A DNA stretch of 21,540 nucleotides from an uncultured Peptococcaceae bacterium (GCA_949739465.1 CATIYQ010000067.1:1-21540); one strand, 5' to 3'; shown: positions 1 through 7,349, numbered from the stretch's first letter. Numbers and translations are program-made. The notes: generated by a model from the sequence alone, not told the origin.

Positions 1-440
1 TGTAAATGAACGCCTGCCGTCAAATCCCCTATCTTATCATAAGAGGTATCAGGACCGCTGCGAATATTAACTAAACCACTGTCAACCGTTACCTTTTCCG
101 GATAAAGTCCTGTGGCTGTTTGCACATAGTCTCTGCTAATCCAGCCAACTTTACCATCTGCCATAACAATTTGATACCAACCGTTTTTTTCGGCAAGAGC
201 GGTAAAAACCTCTCCTTGGGAAACGCTTGCTACTTTAGAAAAATTGGTTCCTGCATCACTGCGCACATTGAGAACTTGAGTATTTATCGTCACTTGGGTT
301 GCGGCAAAGGCATGTCCTCCCATAAAAAAAATACCTGTTGTCAATGCTGCAATACACAAAGTTTTGCTCACCTTATGCATATATTTATGATAAAAAACAG
401 ATTGCTTCTGTTGGAGTTTATTCTGACTATCTTGCTTCAT
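1..440 (-). CDS. Secreted SH3b-domain protein, N-terminal part (probable cell-wall amidase)
   Basis: The reverse strand reads open from an ATG at 440 to the window edge, giving about 146 residues with no stop, so the 3' part lies outside. Residues 1-46 form a long signal peptide: a polar N-region, a hydrophobic stretch at about 24-45 and an AFA-A cleavage site after residue 46. Two bacterial SH3 (SH3b) repeats follow. The first is at about 50-108 (motifs LNVRSDAGTNFSKV and GWYQIVMADGKVGWI). The second starts at about 113 with the matching VNIRSGPDTSYDKIG. SH3b repeats of this kind bind cell-wall peptide and usually precede an N-acetylmuramoyl-L-alanine amidase or NlpC/P60 domain; that catalytic part is inferred, not seen. 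An AAGGAGG site lies 13 nt upstream, a slightly long spacing. The gene follows the GerMN lipoprotein by 158 bp in the same direction, which supports a cell-wall/sporulation context. Confidence 0.85.
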   Translation of the reverse strand, partial: MKQDSQNKLQQKQSVFYHKYMHKVSKTLCIAALTTGIFFMGGHAFAATQVTINTQVLNVRSDAGTNFSKVASVSQGEVFTALAEKNGWYQIVMADGKVGWISRDYVQTATGLYPEKVTVDSGLVNIRSGPDTSYDKIGDLTAGVHL

Positions 441-598
441 TTTCTCAACAATCCCTCCTTAAAAACAATTATCTTTTTTTATTCTCTGCAAAAAACAACA
501 TTCCTGCCTAATAAAAAAGAAATACTCTTAAAAATTAAGAATATTTCCTTTATTCTGGCAATATTTTCTAATATTTCATTATTTTTTTCAGTTTTTTA

Positions 599-1228
599 TC
601 AGTTTTCTGTAGAAATAGGCAGAGAAACGTCTACCTGTCCGCCCAGGGAAGATACAACTTTGCCATCTACCAATATCTGTACCTCTTTTACAGAGGAAAA
701 CTGTCCTAATGTTTGAACAATAGCTGCAACCGTCACCATTTCTCCGTTTGCTTCTTTCAATTGGTTATCTATAATCTCTTTGCTAAAATCCACCACACAA
801 CAGCCGTCTTCTTTGATATTGATATCACGCAATCGGGTTCCTGCCGGCACTACCGCTTTTAACTCTTGATTTTCAGGACCATCTAGTAAAGCGTTAACCG
901 TAGCGCGGGCAATGCCCTCTTCCTTCCCAATTACCCGTTTTTCTACCGTTAAGGCCTCTCCTTTTTCATCTGTAAAATACAAAGAAATCTCTACTGTTTC
1001 GCCTGCTGTTGCCCCTTCATTAACGGCTGTCGGTTTTCGATTCTCCAAATACAACTGATTGCCGGATGCTTGTTGTTCACCTTTTGCCGCTTGAGTTTGG
1101 TCGGCTTTCCATTGCTGCAATTTTTCTATGGGCGCGCACCCATTGCACACTAACAGAAAGCAAAGACAGCTGCTCAGCAAAAGACACCGTTTAAATTTTT
1201 TATTCTTTTTCTTAAAATCTATTTTCAT
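599..1228 (-). CDS. GerMN-domain lipoprotein
   Basis: The product is a 209-residue exported lipoprotein. A Lys-rich N-region (residues 2-14) is followed by a hydrophobic core and Cys31 in LLVCNGC, an atypical lipobox with Cys instead of Leu at -3. After a polar linker, residues about 80-195 match the GerMN (sporulation/spore germination) domain: EISLYFTDEKGE, then ATVNALLDGPENQELKAVVP, VVDFSKEI, AAIVQTLGQFSSVKEVQILVDG. GerMN domains occur in spore GerM and beside or inside peptidoglycan amidases, so a periplasmic or cell-surface role in wall remodelling is likely. GerM proper has two copies; this protein has one. The start is an ATG preceded by GGAGAAAGGA at a long spacing, with an ATG-TAA minimal frame in between. 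A hairpin terminator lies upstream at 1303-1340, so it probably has its own promoter. Confidence 0.88.
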   Translation of the reverse strand: MKIDFKKKNKKFKRCLLLSSCLCFLLVCNGCAPIEKLQQWKADQTQAAKGEQQASGNQLYLENRKPTAVNEGATAGETVEISLYFTDEKGEALTVEKRVIGKEEGIARATVNALLDGPENQELKAVVPAGTRLRDINIKEDGCCVVDFSKEIIDNQLKEANGEMVTVAAIVQTLGQFSSVKEVQILVDGKVVSSLGGQVDVSLPISTEN

Positions 1229-1302
1229 TTTTTTATTTACATTCCTTTCTCCGCTGTCGCCTCTTTTCTAAATATATATGATGAGCCTGCCCTTTTAGAA
1301 CA

Positions 1303-1340
1303 ACATAAAAAGGACGCTGCTTTCAGCGTCCTTTTTATGT
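1303..1340 (-). terminator. Rho-independent terminator after hisC
   Basis: A perfect 17-bp inverted repeat (1303-1319 and 1324-1340) with a CTTT loop and GC core GGACGCTG/CAGCGTCC ends in a T-rich arm on the reverse strand. It lies 20 bp past the hisC stop and separates that operon from the GerMN gene. Confidence 0.85.
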
Positions 1341-1359
1341 TTCTTGTTTCTTTTATCTT

Positions 1360-2451
1360 CTATAAAATTTCTTTCAACGTAGCAATAAACCGTTTGTTTT
1401 CCTCTTCTGTGCCAATGGTTATCCGCAAATAAGTGGACATACCGAAGATATCGCCCGTCCGCACAATGATACCCTTTTTCATCAGTGCTTGGAATACCTC
1501 TTGAGAATCTTTTTCCACATCGACCATGATAAAGTTGGCATAGGTGGGAATATATTTTAACCCCATTTGTTGGAACTGGTCATAAAGATATTTTTTCCCT
1601 TCATGATTGATTTTACGGCTGTGTTCCACATGAGTGATATCCTGTAAAGCTGCTGCTGCCGCTGCCTGCGCCATACTATTGACGTTAAATGGTTCGCGGG
1701 TACGGCTAATCATAGCGATGGTTTCCGCAGCCGCAATACCATATCCTACCCGCAACCCAGCAAGAGCATAAATTTTTGAGAAGGTTCGCAGTTCTATCAC
1801 ATTGGGATATTTAATCACATAAGTGCTGCCGGATTCATATTGACCATCATCTTCCGCATATTCGGCATAGGCAGAGTCAAACACCACCAAAATGTGTTGC
1901 GGTACTTGAGCAATAAAAGCGTTTACTTCCTGTTTGTTTACCATAGTGCCCGTTGGGTTGTTGGGATTGCAGATAATCATCACTTTGGTTTTTTCCGTAA
2001 TGGCTGCTATCATCCCTTCCAGGTCAAAGCGGTGCTCCGCTGTCAGCGGCACAGAGACGATTTTCCCTCCCATCAAATGGGTAGCAAAAATATATTCCGA
2101 AAAGCTGGGAGAGCCGATAATTACCTCATCGTCAGGGTTTACATATGTTTCGGCAATGAGCTTGATTAATTCATCAGAACCATTGCCAATAATAATATTA
2201 TCTGTTTGGATATTATATTTTTTGGCAATGGCTTCTTTTAAATAATAACTGCTGCCATCAGGGTAAATATGCATATGGTTTACCGCTTCTAACATAGCAT
2301 TTTTTGCCGCCGCAGAAGGACCTAAAGGATTTTCATTAGATGCCAGTTTAATAACGTCTTCAATATTCAGCTCCCGCTTTACTTCGTCGATAGGTTTTCC
2401 CGGCACATAAGGTTTAATGCGCATAATGCTATCACGATTTTTTACTGTCAT
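1360..2451 (-). CDS. hisC: Histidinol-phosphate aminotransferase
   Basis: This 363-residue fold-type I PLP enzyme converts histidinol phosphate and 2-oxoglutarate to imidazole acetol phosphate and glutamate (run in reverse of that in biosynthesis). Many Firmicute HisC proteins also transaminate aromatic amino acid precursors. The family marks are all present: KLASNENPLGPS at about 35-46, CNPNNPTGT at 161-169, DSAYAEY at 192-198 and the PLP-lysine motif FSKIYALAGLRVGYG, with Lys226 as the Schiff-base residue. Length is normal for the family. The ATG has an AGGAGGAAG site at ideal spacing. It lies 52 bp behind the tandem-ACT protein in an apparent two-gene unit closed by the terminator at 1303-1340. 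With no other his genes here, an aromatic or general amino acid role is as likely as dedicated histidine synthesis. Confidence 0.93.
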   Translation of the reverse strand: MTVKNRDSIMRIKPYVPGKPIDEVKRELNIEDVIKLASNENPLGPSAAAKNAMLEAVNHMHIYPDGSSYYLKEAIAKKYNIQTDNIIIGNGSDELIKLIAETYVNPDDEVIIGSPSFSEYIFATHLMGGKIVSVPLTAEHRFDLEGMIAAITEKTKVMIICNPNNPTGTMVNKQEVNAFIAQVPQHILVVFDSAYAEYAEDDGQYESGSTYVIKYPNVIELRTFSKIYALAGLRVGYGIAAAETIAMISRTREPFNVNSMAQAAAAAALQDITHVEHSRKINHEGKKYLYDQFQQMGLKYIPTYANFIMVDVEKDSQEVFQALMKKGIIVRTGDIFGMSTYLRITIGTEEENKRFIATLKEIL

Positions 2452-2503
2452 ATTACTTCCTCCTATGCAAACCGTTTCCCAAATATCTTTTTCCCTGCCA
2501 TGG

Positions 2504-2941
2504 TTAAAGTTTCATAACGGCATCATTATCAAATAACCGAATGCCCTTTTCCTTAAGTGCCGCCACACCTTTTTCCCCATTGTCAAGACGGAGCGCGTTT
2601 AACACCCGTCCCGGACCGCCGCTCATACCGAAGGCATAAAGATACTCTACATTGACATCAGCGTCATCTAAAATGGCAAGAACCTCCGCCAATGCACCGG
2701 GATGGTCGGCAATTTCCACCGCAATGACCTCTGTGACGCTTACCGTAAACCCTTGGTCCTGCAAGAGCAGGTAAGCGCCGTCCGGGTCATTCACCACAAA
2801 ACGCAAAATGCCAAAATCCGCCGTATCGGCAATGGATAAGGCTCGTAAATCCATACCGGCATCCTTCAGACATGCCGTCACCTGAGACAGCCGTCCTTTT
2901 TTATTTTCTAAAAAAACTGAAATTTGCTTGATACCCGCCAT
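2504..2941 (-). CDS. Tandem ACT-domain protein
   Basis: The product has 145 residues and is almost entirely two ACT domains in tandem: about 4-68 (IKQISVFLENKKGRLSQVTACL) and 70-140 (VIAVEIADHPGALAEVLAIL). ACT domains bind small effectors, usually amino acids, at domain interfaces. Free-standing ACT pairs of this type are found next to amino acid or phenylacetate-CoA ligase genes and are thought to sense amino acids; no catalytic domain is present. The ATG is preceded by GAGGTG at 7 nt. It is the first gene of the unit with hisC, so it may sense the amino acid linked to that aminotransferase; this is inference. A candidate promoter lies at 3006-3035. Confidence 0.87.
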   Translation of the reverse strand: MAGIKQISVFLENKKGRLSQVTACLKDAGMDLRALSIADTADFGILRFVVNDPDGAYLLLQDQGFTVSVTEVIAVEIADHPGALAEVLAILDDADVNVEYLYAFGMSGGPGRVLNALRLDNGEKGVAALKEKGIRLFDNDAVMKL

Positions 2942-3005
2942 TGCTTACACCTCAGATTTTCAATCTCTTGTTGTTTATATTTGGCATTTCTTTTCTATAA
3001 GCTTT

Positions 3006-3035
3006 ATTGTACACCTTTTTTTCTGATTTTGACAG
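3006..3035 (-). promoter_or_regulatory. Candidate sigma-A promoter of the ACT-hisC unit
   Basis: Reverse strand: CTGTCA (-35, 4/6), 18-bp spacer, TACAAT (-10, 5/6). The predicted start is about 60 nt upstream of the ACT gene. Confidence 0.45.
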
Positions 3036-3139
3036 AAAAATTTGTCTGCAAAAACAAAAAATTTTCCAATGGTAACCATACATAAAACAAATCACCCGGG
3101 GAAGGATAAAAAACGAACCTAGGAAAGGAGGAAACAATC

Positions 3140-3283
3140 ATGGCTGAAAAGAGAAATCGTATGAAAACCGAATTAAAAACCAACAACAGCACCAGTAACA
3201 AGACATCCAACAACACCAGTAACAATACTACAAATAAAACAACCAATAAAGCCACTAATAACACCAGCAATTGCTGCGACTAA
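3140..3283 (+). CDS. Asn/Thr-rich 47-residue peptide ending Cys-Cys-Asp
   Basis: A short frame starts at an ATG preceded by the near-perfect ribosome site AGGAAAGGAGG at 7 nt and ends at TAA (3281-3283). The N-terminal dozen residues are charged (MAEKRNRMKTELK). Residues 13-44 are low-complexity, almost only Asn, Thr, Ser and Lys in loose repeats (NNSTSNKTSN, NNTSNNTTNK). The C-terminus is NCCD. There is no signal peptide or membrane helix. A perfect 17-bp hairpin with a T-tract follows at 3353-3391. Strong ribosome site, own direction and terminator support a real gene, although the biased composition could also arise from repeat expansion. I do not recognise a family. The Leu/Val-rich frame read from the opposite strand is its mirror image. 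Confidence 0.6.
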   Translation: MAEKRNRMKTELKTNNSTSNKTSNNTSNNTTNKTTNKATNNTSNCCD

Positions 3284-3352
3284 TGAAACAGGTAATATTG
3301 GCAAGGTCGTAAAGAAAGGCAAATCGGCATTTTCTTTATTCTCTTGAAATAG

Positions 3353-3391
3353 AAAAAAAGAATCATCATGTTATATGATGATTCTTTTTTT
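3353..3391. terminator. Bidirectional rho-independent terminator
   Basis: A perfect 17-bp inverted repeat (3353-3369 and 3375-3391) with a GTTAT loop has an A-tract on the left and a T-tract on the right. It sits between the convergent peptide gene and YbjQ gene and can serve both. Confidence 0.85.
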
Positions 3392-3405
3392 AGGCGGAAA
3401 ACTGA

Positions 3406-3717
3406 TTAGATGAATTTTACAGCTGTACCATAAGCAATAACTTCCGCAGCTCCCGCCATAACAGCAGAAGAAGAATAGCGGATATTGACAATGGCGTCAG
3501 CGCCCAGCCGTTCCGCTTCCTCCGTCATTCTTTTGGTAGCAAGGGCGCGAGCTTCATTCATCATATCGTTATAGGCTTTTAATTCGCCGCCTACCAATGT
3601 TTTAAAGCCTTGGGTAATATCTTTCCCAATGTGTTTGCTCTGAATGGTGCTGCCTTTTACCAAGCCCAACATTTCAAGATTTTTTCCGGTAATGTAATCA
3701 GTATTGACTAAGATCAT
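3406..3717 (-). CDS. YbjQ/UPF0145-family protein
   Basis: The 103-residue product is a full-length YbjQ-family (UPF0145, formerly DUF74, 'heavy-metal-binding domain') protein. Characteristic segments are MILVNTDYITGKNLEMLGLVKG at the start, then GGELKAYNDMMNEAR, RLGADAIVNIRYSSS and the C-terminal AYGTAVKF. The family forms ring-shaped oligomers; a biochemical function is not settled. A GTG at 3726 is in frame, but it would leave only 2 nt after AAGGAG. The ATG at 3717 has an 11-nt spacing and gives the usual family N-terminus, so it is preferred. It overlaps the upstream two-helix membrane protein gene by 20 bp, so the two are translationally coupled. Confidence 0.85.
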   Translation of the reverse strand: MILVNTDYITGKNLEMLGLVKGSTIQSKHIGKDITQGFKTLVGGELKAYNDMMNEARALATKRMTEEAERLGADAIVNIRYSSSAVMAGAAEVIAYGTAVKFI

Positions 3718-3919
3718 CTTCTTCACCGCTCCTTATTTCTTTGATTCGTTCCCCTAGGATAAAAACAGCAACGCCAATGAGAGAAATGGGAATCAAACCG
3801 CCGATTAACTTCACAGCCACAGGCATGCCCGGCATGATGTAGCAACCCAACAGCCAAAAAAGAAAGTATGCCACCAAGATAACCGTAACGATAATAGGCG
3901 CAATGATTCGTTTGTCCAT
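3698..3919 (-). CDS. Small two-helix membrane protein
   Basis: The product has 73 residues with two predicted membrane helices, about 5-28 (IIAPIIVTVILVAYFLFWLLG) and 37-58 (VKLIGGLIPISLIGVAVFILG), and an acidic soluble tail (RSGEEDDLSQY). The frame is open further upstream, but the ATG at 3919 has a strong AGGGAGGAAG site at proper spacing and starts a typical short N-region (MDKR). Its stop overlaps the YbjQ gene. Small membrane proteins of this sort are often found coupled to YbjQ genes in Firmicutes, suggesting a membrane partner; no function is known to me. Confidence 0.75.
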   Translation of the reverse strand: MDKRIIAPIIVTVILVAYFLFWLLGCYIMPGMPVAVKLIGGLIPISLIGVAVFILGERIKEIRSGEEDDLSQY

Positions 3920-3953
3920 ATTTTCTTCCTCCCTCTTCATTGCTGTTTTTCTT

Positions 3954-3982
3954 ATTATAGCATATCTTTTTTCCTTTGTCTG
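3954..3982 (-). promoter_or_regulatory. Candidate sigma-A promoter of the membrane protein-ybjQ unit
   Basis: Reverse strand: CAGACA (-35, 4/6), 17-bp spacer, TATAAT (-10, perfect) with an extended TGC just before it. The predicted start is about 28 nt upstream of the ATG at 3919. Confidence 0.65.
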
Positions 3983-4003
3983 AAAAAAAATCAATCTTTT
4001 GCT

Positions 4004-4522
4004 TTATTCTTCCATAACGCCCAAATAAGGCAAGGCACGATAATGCTCCCCGGCGTCTAACCCATACCCCACCAAAAACTTATCCGGCACAGTGAACCCA
4101 ACATAATCCGGCGTAATCGCCATCTTGCGGCGGGAAGGTTTATCCAAAAGAGCACAAATACGGCAGGAGGCAGCTCCCTTGTCTAAAAGATGTTGTCTTA
4201 AGTGATACAAGGTAAACCCCGTGTCCACCATATCTTCTACCAAAAGAATGTGTCTACCCCCTATGTCTGCGGTCAAATCTTTCTGAAAAGTCAAAACACC
4301 GCTGCTCTCTGTTGCCAGACCGTAAGAAGACACTTGGATAAAATCAATTTGCGGGTCAAAGGTAAGACGCCGCAATAAATCAGTAAAAAATACCACTGCG
4401 CCTTTGAGGACGCAGACCAACAGCACATCTCTCCCTGTATAGTCGCGGTTGATTACTGCTGCTAACGCGTCCACTTTTTGCCGAATTTCTTCGGCAGAAT
4501 AACATATCCGAACTGTTTTCAT
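4004..4522 (-). CDS. hpt: Hypoxanthine phosphoribosyltransferase
   Basis: This 172-residue cytosolic purine-salvage enzyme transfers phosphoribose from PRPP to hypoxanthine or guanine to give IMP or GMP. The type I phosphoribosyltransferase signature LLVEDMVDTGFTL is at 93-105. The upstream KG dipeptide (Lys40-Gly41) and the flexible-loop segment IQVSSYGLATESSG at 62-75 are also present, and the length is normal. The ATG has AAAGGAG at 7 nt. The downstream membrane protein gene has its own promoter, so hpt may be monocistronic. Three AAGATAGTA repeats lie between its ribosome site and the divergent gene. Confidence 0.93.
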   Translation of the reverse strand: MKTVRICYSAEEIRQKVDALAAVINRDYTGRDVLLVCVLKGAVVFFTDLLRRLTFDPQIDFIQVSSYGLATESSGVLTFQKDLTADIGGRHILLVEDMVDTGFTLYHLRQHLLDKGAASCRICALLDKPSRRKMAITPDYVGFTVPDKFLVGYGLDAGEHYRALPYLGVMEE

Positions 4523-4542
4523 AAGGAAACTCCTTTTACCAT

Positions 4543-4574
4543 ACTATCTTTTCTACTATCTTTTACTATCTTAC
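4543..4574. repeat. Three short direct repeats upstream of hpt
   Basis: The decamer ACTATCTTTT occurs at 4543-4552 and 4555-4564, with ACTATCTTAC at 4565-4574. On the hpt coding strand this reads as three AAGATAGT units at 10-12 bp intervals just upstream of the ribosome site. Confidence 0.7.
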
Positions 4575-4689
4575 CGCAAAAATCATCTTTTGCCTATCTC
4601 TCCATAAAAAACAACGCATAAAAAAAGAAATAAGCTCGTAAATATGAGATATGAAAAAAGAGGAAACCAATCAAAAAGGAGTTTACATT

Positions 4690-5493
4690 ATGAAATTACC
4701 AACGATTTCTCTACCATCCTTCTCTCATCTTCCCTTTCTTAGCAAGAAGCAAACATATACCGGAAAAAACGAACCACCCAAAGCAAAACGCCGTCAGAAA
4801 CTGTTGTTTTATCTTTTTATCGGACTCTTGCTCTTCGCCGGCGCAATCGCCGCCTTTTTCCTGCGAGATTATTTTGCCGCTATTCACATCTCTCCGGAAA
4901 CAAGAGTAAACCAAGGTATCGCCAACAGCGTCAATGCTGAAAGTTACCGTTTCACCCTGACTTCAAAACTTACCGTCAATCATCAAGAACGATTATTCAG
5001 CGTGATTCAGGGAGAAAAAGGCAAAGACAACACCTACCATATTCAAGGGACTATTTTAGGCACTGATGTGAATATCTATCAAATCGGCGACACCACCTAC
5101 CGCCAGGACCCCCTTGATAAAAAATGGACTGTCATCGAAAAAACCGACATGGCAAAAGAATCTCTGCTACTATCTGAATTAAATCCCATTTCCAATTTTT
5201 ATTTTAATGAAATCGGACCCATTACCCCATTGGAAAAAGATAAAACCAATCGAGCAGAGAAAAAGCTGGGCATGAAATACGCCATTACACCGGAGCTTGC
5301 CAATCATTGGTTAGAAGCCTATTTCACCGATATGTCCTATGAAATCTGGGTAAGCAAGAAAGAACCTTATTATTTGGAAAAAGCAATTATCACCGCCGCC
5401 AGCAAATCCAATAAAGAAAACCGATTAACCATGGAAATGGAGTTTTCCGACTTTAACGCGCCCATCATCATCACCCAACCGGTGCTGAAATAA
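4690..5493 (+). CDS. Single-pass membrane-anchored extracytoplasmic protein, unknown function
   Basis: The product has 267 residues. A basic, proline-containing cytoplasmic N-terminus (1-34) leads into one membrane helix at about 36-58 (LLFYLFIGLLLFAGAIAAFF). An outside domain of about 205 residues, without cysteine, follows. The outer domain has beta-rich segments such as YRFTLTSKLTVNHQERLFSVI, VNIYQIGDTTYRQDPLDKKWTVIEK and a C-terminal LTMEMEFSDFNAPI. This recalls LolA/LppX-like or DUF6612-like half-barrel proteins, but that is only a fold guess. An in-frame ATG at 4651 exists; the ATG at 4690 is chosen because AAAAAGGAG lies 8 nt before it. The gene is alone, convergent with the cupin gene and closed by a terminator. 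Confidence 0.8.
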   Translation: MKLPTISLPSFSHLPFLSKKQTYTGKNEPPKAKRRQKLLFYLFIGLLLFAGAIAAFFLRDYFAAIHISPETRVNQGIANSVNAESYRFTLTSKLTVNHQERLFSVIQGEKGKDNTYHIQGTILGTDVNIYQIGDTTYRQDPLDKKWTVIEKTDMAKESLLLSELNPISNFYFNEIGPITPLEKDKTNRAEKKLGMKYAITPELANHWLEAYFTDMSYEIWVSKKEPYYLEKAIITAASKSNKENRLTMEMEFSDFNAPIIITQPVLK

Positions 5494-5504
5494 ACAATCA
5501 CATA

Positions 5505-5535
5505 AAAAACCGTTGGAGAAAATCCAACGGTTTTT
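5505..5535. terminator. Bidirectional rho-independent terminator
   Basis: 13-bp stem AAAAACCGTTGGA/TCCAACGGTTTTT with a GAAAA loop, flanked by A- and T-tracts, between two convergent genes. Confidence 0.88.
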
Positions 5536-5538
5536 GCT

Positions 5539-6282
5539 TTATTTTAAGTTGTTGTACCAGTCGTCGTCTACTGCTTCCAGCCATTCATTGGCAGTATCTT
5601 CCCCGGGACATTCCACTGCCAGGTGAGAGAACCAGCTATCCCCTTTCGCCCCATGCCAGTGCTTCACATTGGCAGGAATGGTTACAACATCGCCTGGTTT
5701 CAGGCTCTGAGCAGAACGCCCTTCCTCCTGATACCAGCCTTCTCCTTCCACACAAAGAAGCAGCTGTCCGCCGCCTTTTACCGCATGATGAATATGCCAG
5801 TGATTACGACATCCCGGTTCAAATGTTACATTCGCGATAAATACCGTTTCTTTTGGATTGGTCAGCGGCTTCAAATAGCTGTTGCCGATAAAATACTTGG
5901 CAAAAGCAGTATTTGGTTCGCCCATGCCGAAGATACCGCCATGAGTAGTCTCACCATCTCCATCTGCTTCATAGACTTCTTTCGCCATGCGAAACGCCGC
6001 CCAAGCATTAGGCCAGCCGGCATAAAATGCCAAGTGGGTCAGAATCTCTGCCATTTCTTCTTTGGTTACCCCATTGGCTTTTGCCGCCTGTAAATGATAT
6101 TGAAAAGAGCTGTCAATAAGCCCTTTGCTGACCAAAGCCGTTACAGTCAAGACAGACCGCATTTTTAAAGATAGCTTCTCTTCTCTCGCCCACACTTCAC
6201 CAAAAAGCACATCATCGTTGAGCTGGGCAAACTTCGGCGCAAATTCCCCTAAGCTATCTCTGCCTGCCGTTTGCTTTACCAT
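5539..6282 (-). CDS. Carboxymuconolactone decarboxylase-cupin fusion protein
   Basis: The product has 247 residues and two domains. Residues about 20-105 are a carboxymuconolactone decarboxylase (CMD) domain: VWAREEKLSLKMRSVLTVTAL, then FQYHLQAAKANGVTKEEMAEILTHLAFYAGWPNAWAA. It lacks the CxxC of AhpD peroxidase-type members, so disulfide chemistry is unlikely. Residues about 145-225 are a cupin: the first motif contains HWHIHH followed by GGGQLLLCVEGEG, where Gln replaces the usual Glu. The second motif is PGDVVTIPANVKHWHG. The His residues suggest a metal site. CMD-cupin fusions are common in anaerobes, but their substrate is generally unknown. The ATG has AAAGGAG at 9 nt. It lies 32 bp after the exported flavodoxin gene, an apparent two-gene operon. 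Confidence 0.87.
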   Translation of the reverse strand: MVKQTAGRDSLGEFAPKFAQLNDDVLFGEVWAREEKLSLKMRSVLTVTALVSKGLIDSSFQYHLQAAKANGVTKEEMAEILTHLAFYAGWPNAWAAFRMAKEVYEADGDGETTHGGIFGMGEPNTAFAKYFIGNSYLKPLTNPKETVFIANVTFEPGCRNHWHIHHAVKGGGQLLLCVEGEGWYQEEGRSAQSLKPGDVVTIPANVKHWHGAKGDSWFSHLAVECPGEDTANEWLEAVDDDWYNNLK

Positions 6283-6314
6283 AGAACCTCACTCCTTTGA
6301 TTTCATACCCTTGT

Positions 6315-7313
6315 TTATTCGCCAAAGCGGTTTTGGCTCAGCCAAGAAGTAATTTGGCTTTCTGTCGTTGCCCCTGTGCCGCGGAAACCTTCCGTCACAG
6401 TGCTGTTCGGCGCCAATTCCCGGATTTTCCCTAAGCTGCCGCTAATGCCGGAAGAACCACTGGTGCAGAAGGGCATAATGGTTTTGCCGGACAAATCAGT
6501 ATTTGCTAAAAATGTTCTTACTACCGGCGGACATTGTCCCCACCAAATGGGATAGCCCAGGATTACCGTGTCATATTGAGAAAAATCTACATTAAGCGGT
6601 TGGATAGCAGGCCGTTCATCGCCGTTGATTTCACGGTTTGCTCGGCTATTATCATTGTTATAATTTAAATCTTCGCTGGTATAGGCAGTTTCGGGTAAGA
6701 TTGCAAAACTGTCAGCTCCGGCAGCAGCAGCCACCTTCGCCGCTAAAGTTTCTGTATTCCCAGTGGCGGAAAAATAAATCACTACTGCTTGAGAGCCGTT
6801 ATTTTCATTCGGTTGGTTTGGCACGACACTCGCCCCTTCCCCTTGTTTGATAATAATACGCTGACTGGATTCCTGCCAATCTACAGTAAAATGAAAGCTT
6901 TCCGCAATGAAACGGATTGGCAGCATGGTACGGTCGTTCATCACAGCAGGCGCCACATCTAAAGTACGAGCTGCACCGTTGACATAGGCAGTCCGACTTC
7001 CTACTATCAGACGAATTTCCTCATTACCACTGGTGAAGGTAGCCGTCCCGCTGGACTCATCCCAGCCAACTTCCCCGCCCATTTCTTCTACAATGGCGCG
7101 GGCAGGTAATAAGGTCCTGCCGTCTACCACCACAGGCATTGTCGTTCTACCCGGGTCGATTTCCTTTTCTATCCCATTTACTGTCATATGAGCGCTGCTC
7201 ATTTGCAATTGAATCAGCATACCCGTTTCGGTGTTATTTGCTCCTGCCGCGCAAGCCGTAAAGACAGAAAAGCAGAATAACAGAGTCAGCATTAAACATA
7301 AAATCTTTTTCAT
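6315..7313 (-). CDS. Exported lipoprotein with copper amine oxidase N-terminal domain and flavodoxin domain
   Basis: The product has 332 residues. It begins with a lipoprotein signal (MKKILCLMLTLLFCFSVFTAC, lipobox FTAC). Residues about 35-155 are a copper amine oxidase N-terminal-like domain with its two characteristic halves, VVVDGRTLLPARAIVEEMGG and MNDRTMLPIRFIAESF. Residues about 170-330 are a flavodoxin domain: the FMN-phosphate loop FSATGNTETLA, then YDTVILGYPIWWGQCPPVVRTFL and IMPFCTSGSSGISGS. The predicted product is therefore a flavodoxin displayed outside the membrane, which is unusual because flavodoxins are normally cytosolic. The ATG at 7313 is chosen (AAGGAGG at 8 nt) over one at 7319, which is only 2 nt from the site. 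A hairpin with a T-tract lies about 40 nt upstream. Confidence 0.88.
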   Translation of the reverse strand: MKKILCLMLTLLFCFSVFTACAAGANNTETGMLIQLQMSSAHMTVNGIEKEIDPGRTTMPVVVDGRTLLPARAIVEEMGGEVGWDESSGTATFTSGNEEIRLIVGSRTAYVNGAARTLDVAPAVMNDRTMLPIRFIAESFHFTVDWQESSQRIIIKQGEGASVVPNQPNENNGSQAVVIYFSATGNTETLAAKVAAAAGADSFAILPETAYTSEDLNYNNDNSRANREINGDERPAIQPLNVDFSQYDTVILGYPIWWGQCPPVVRTFLANTDLSGKTIMPFCTSGSSGISGSLGKIRELAPNSTVTEGFRGTGATTESQITSWLSQNRFGE

Positions 7314-7349
7314 TTCCATAACCTCCTTCTGAAAGACCTATCTTTGCAA

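Noticed and set aside
120..716. Rightward frame of 198 codons at the left edge
   Set aside because: It is antisense to the SH3-domain protein and GerMN gene, has no domain pattern and no ribosome site; the reverse strand has clear signal peptide and SH3 motifs.
3004..3270. Leftward Leu/Val-rich frame that looks like a membrane protein
   Set aside because: It is the mirror of the Asn/Thr-rich rightward gene: AAC/ACC repeats read backwards give Leu/Val codons. No ribosome site supports it.
4651..4690. Upstream ATG at 4651 as the start of the membrane protein gene
   Set aside because: No ribosome site precedes it, whereas AAAAAGGAG is placed 8 nt before the ATG at 4690.
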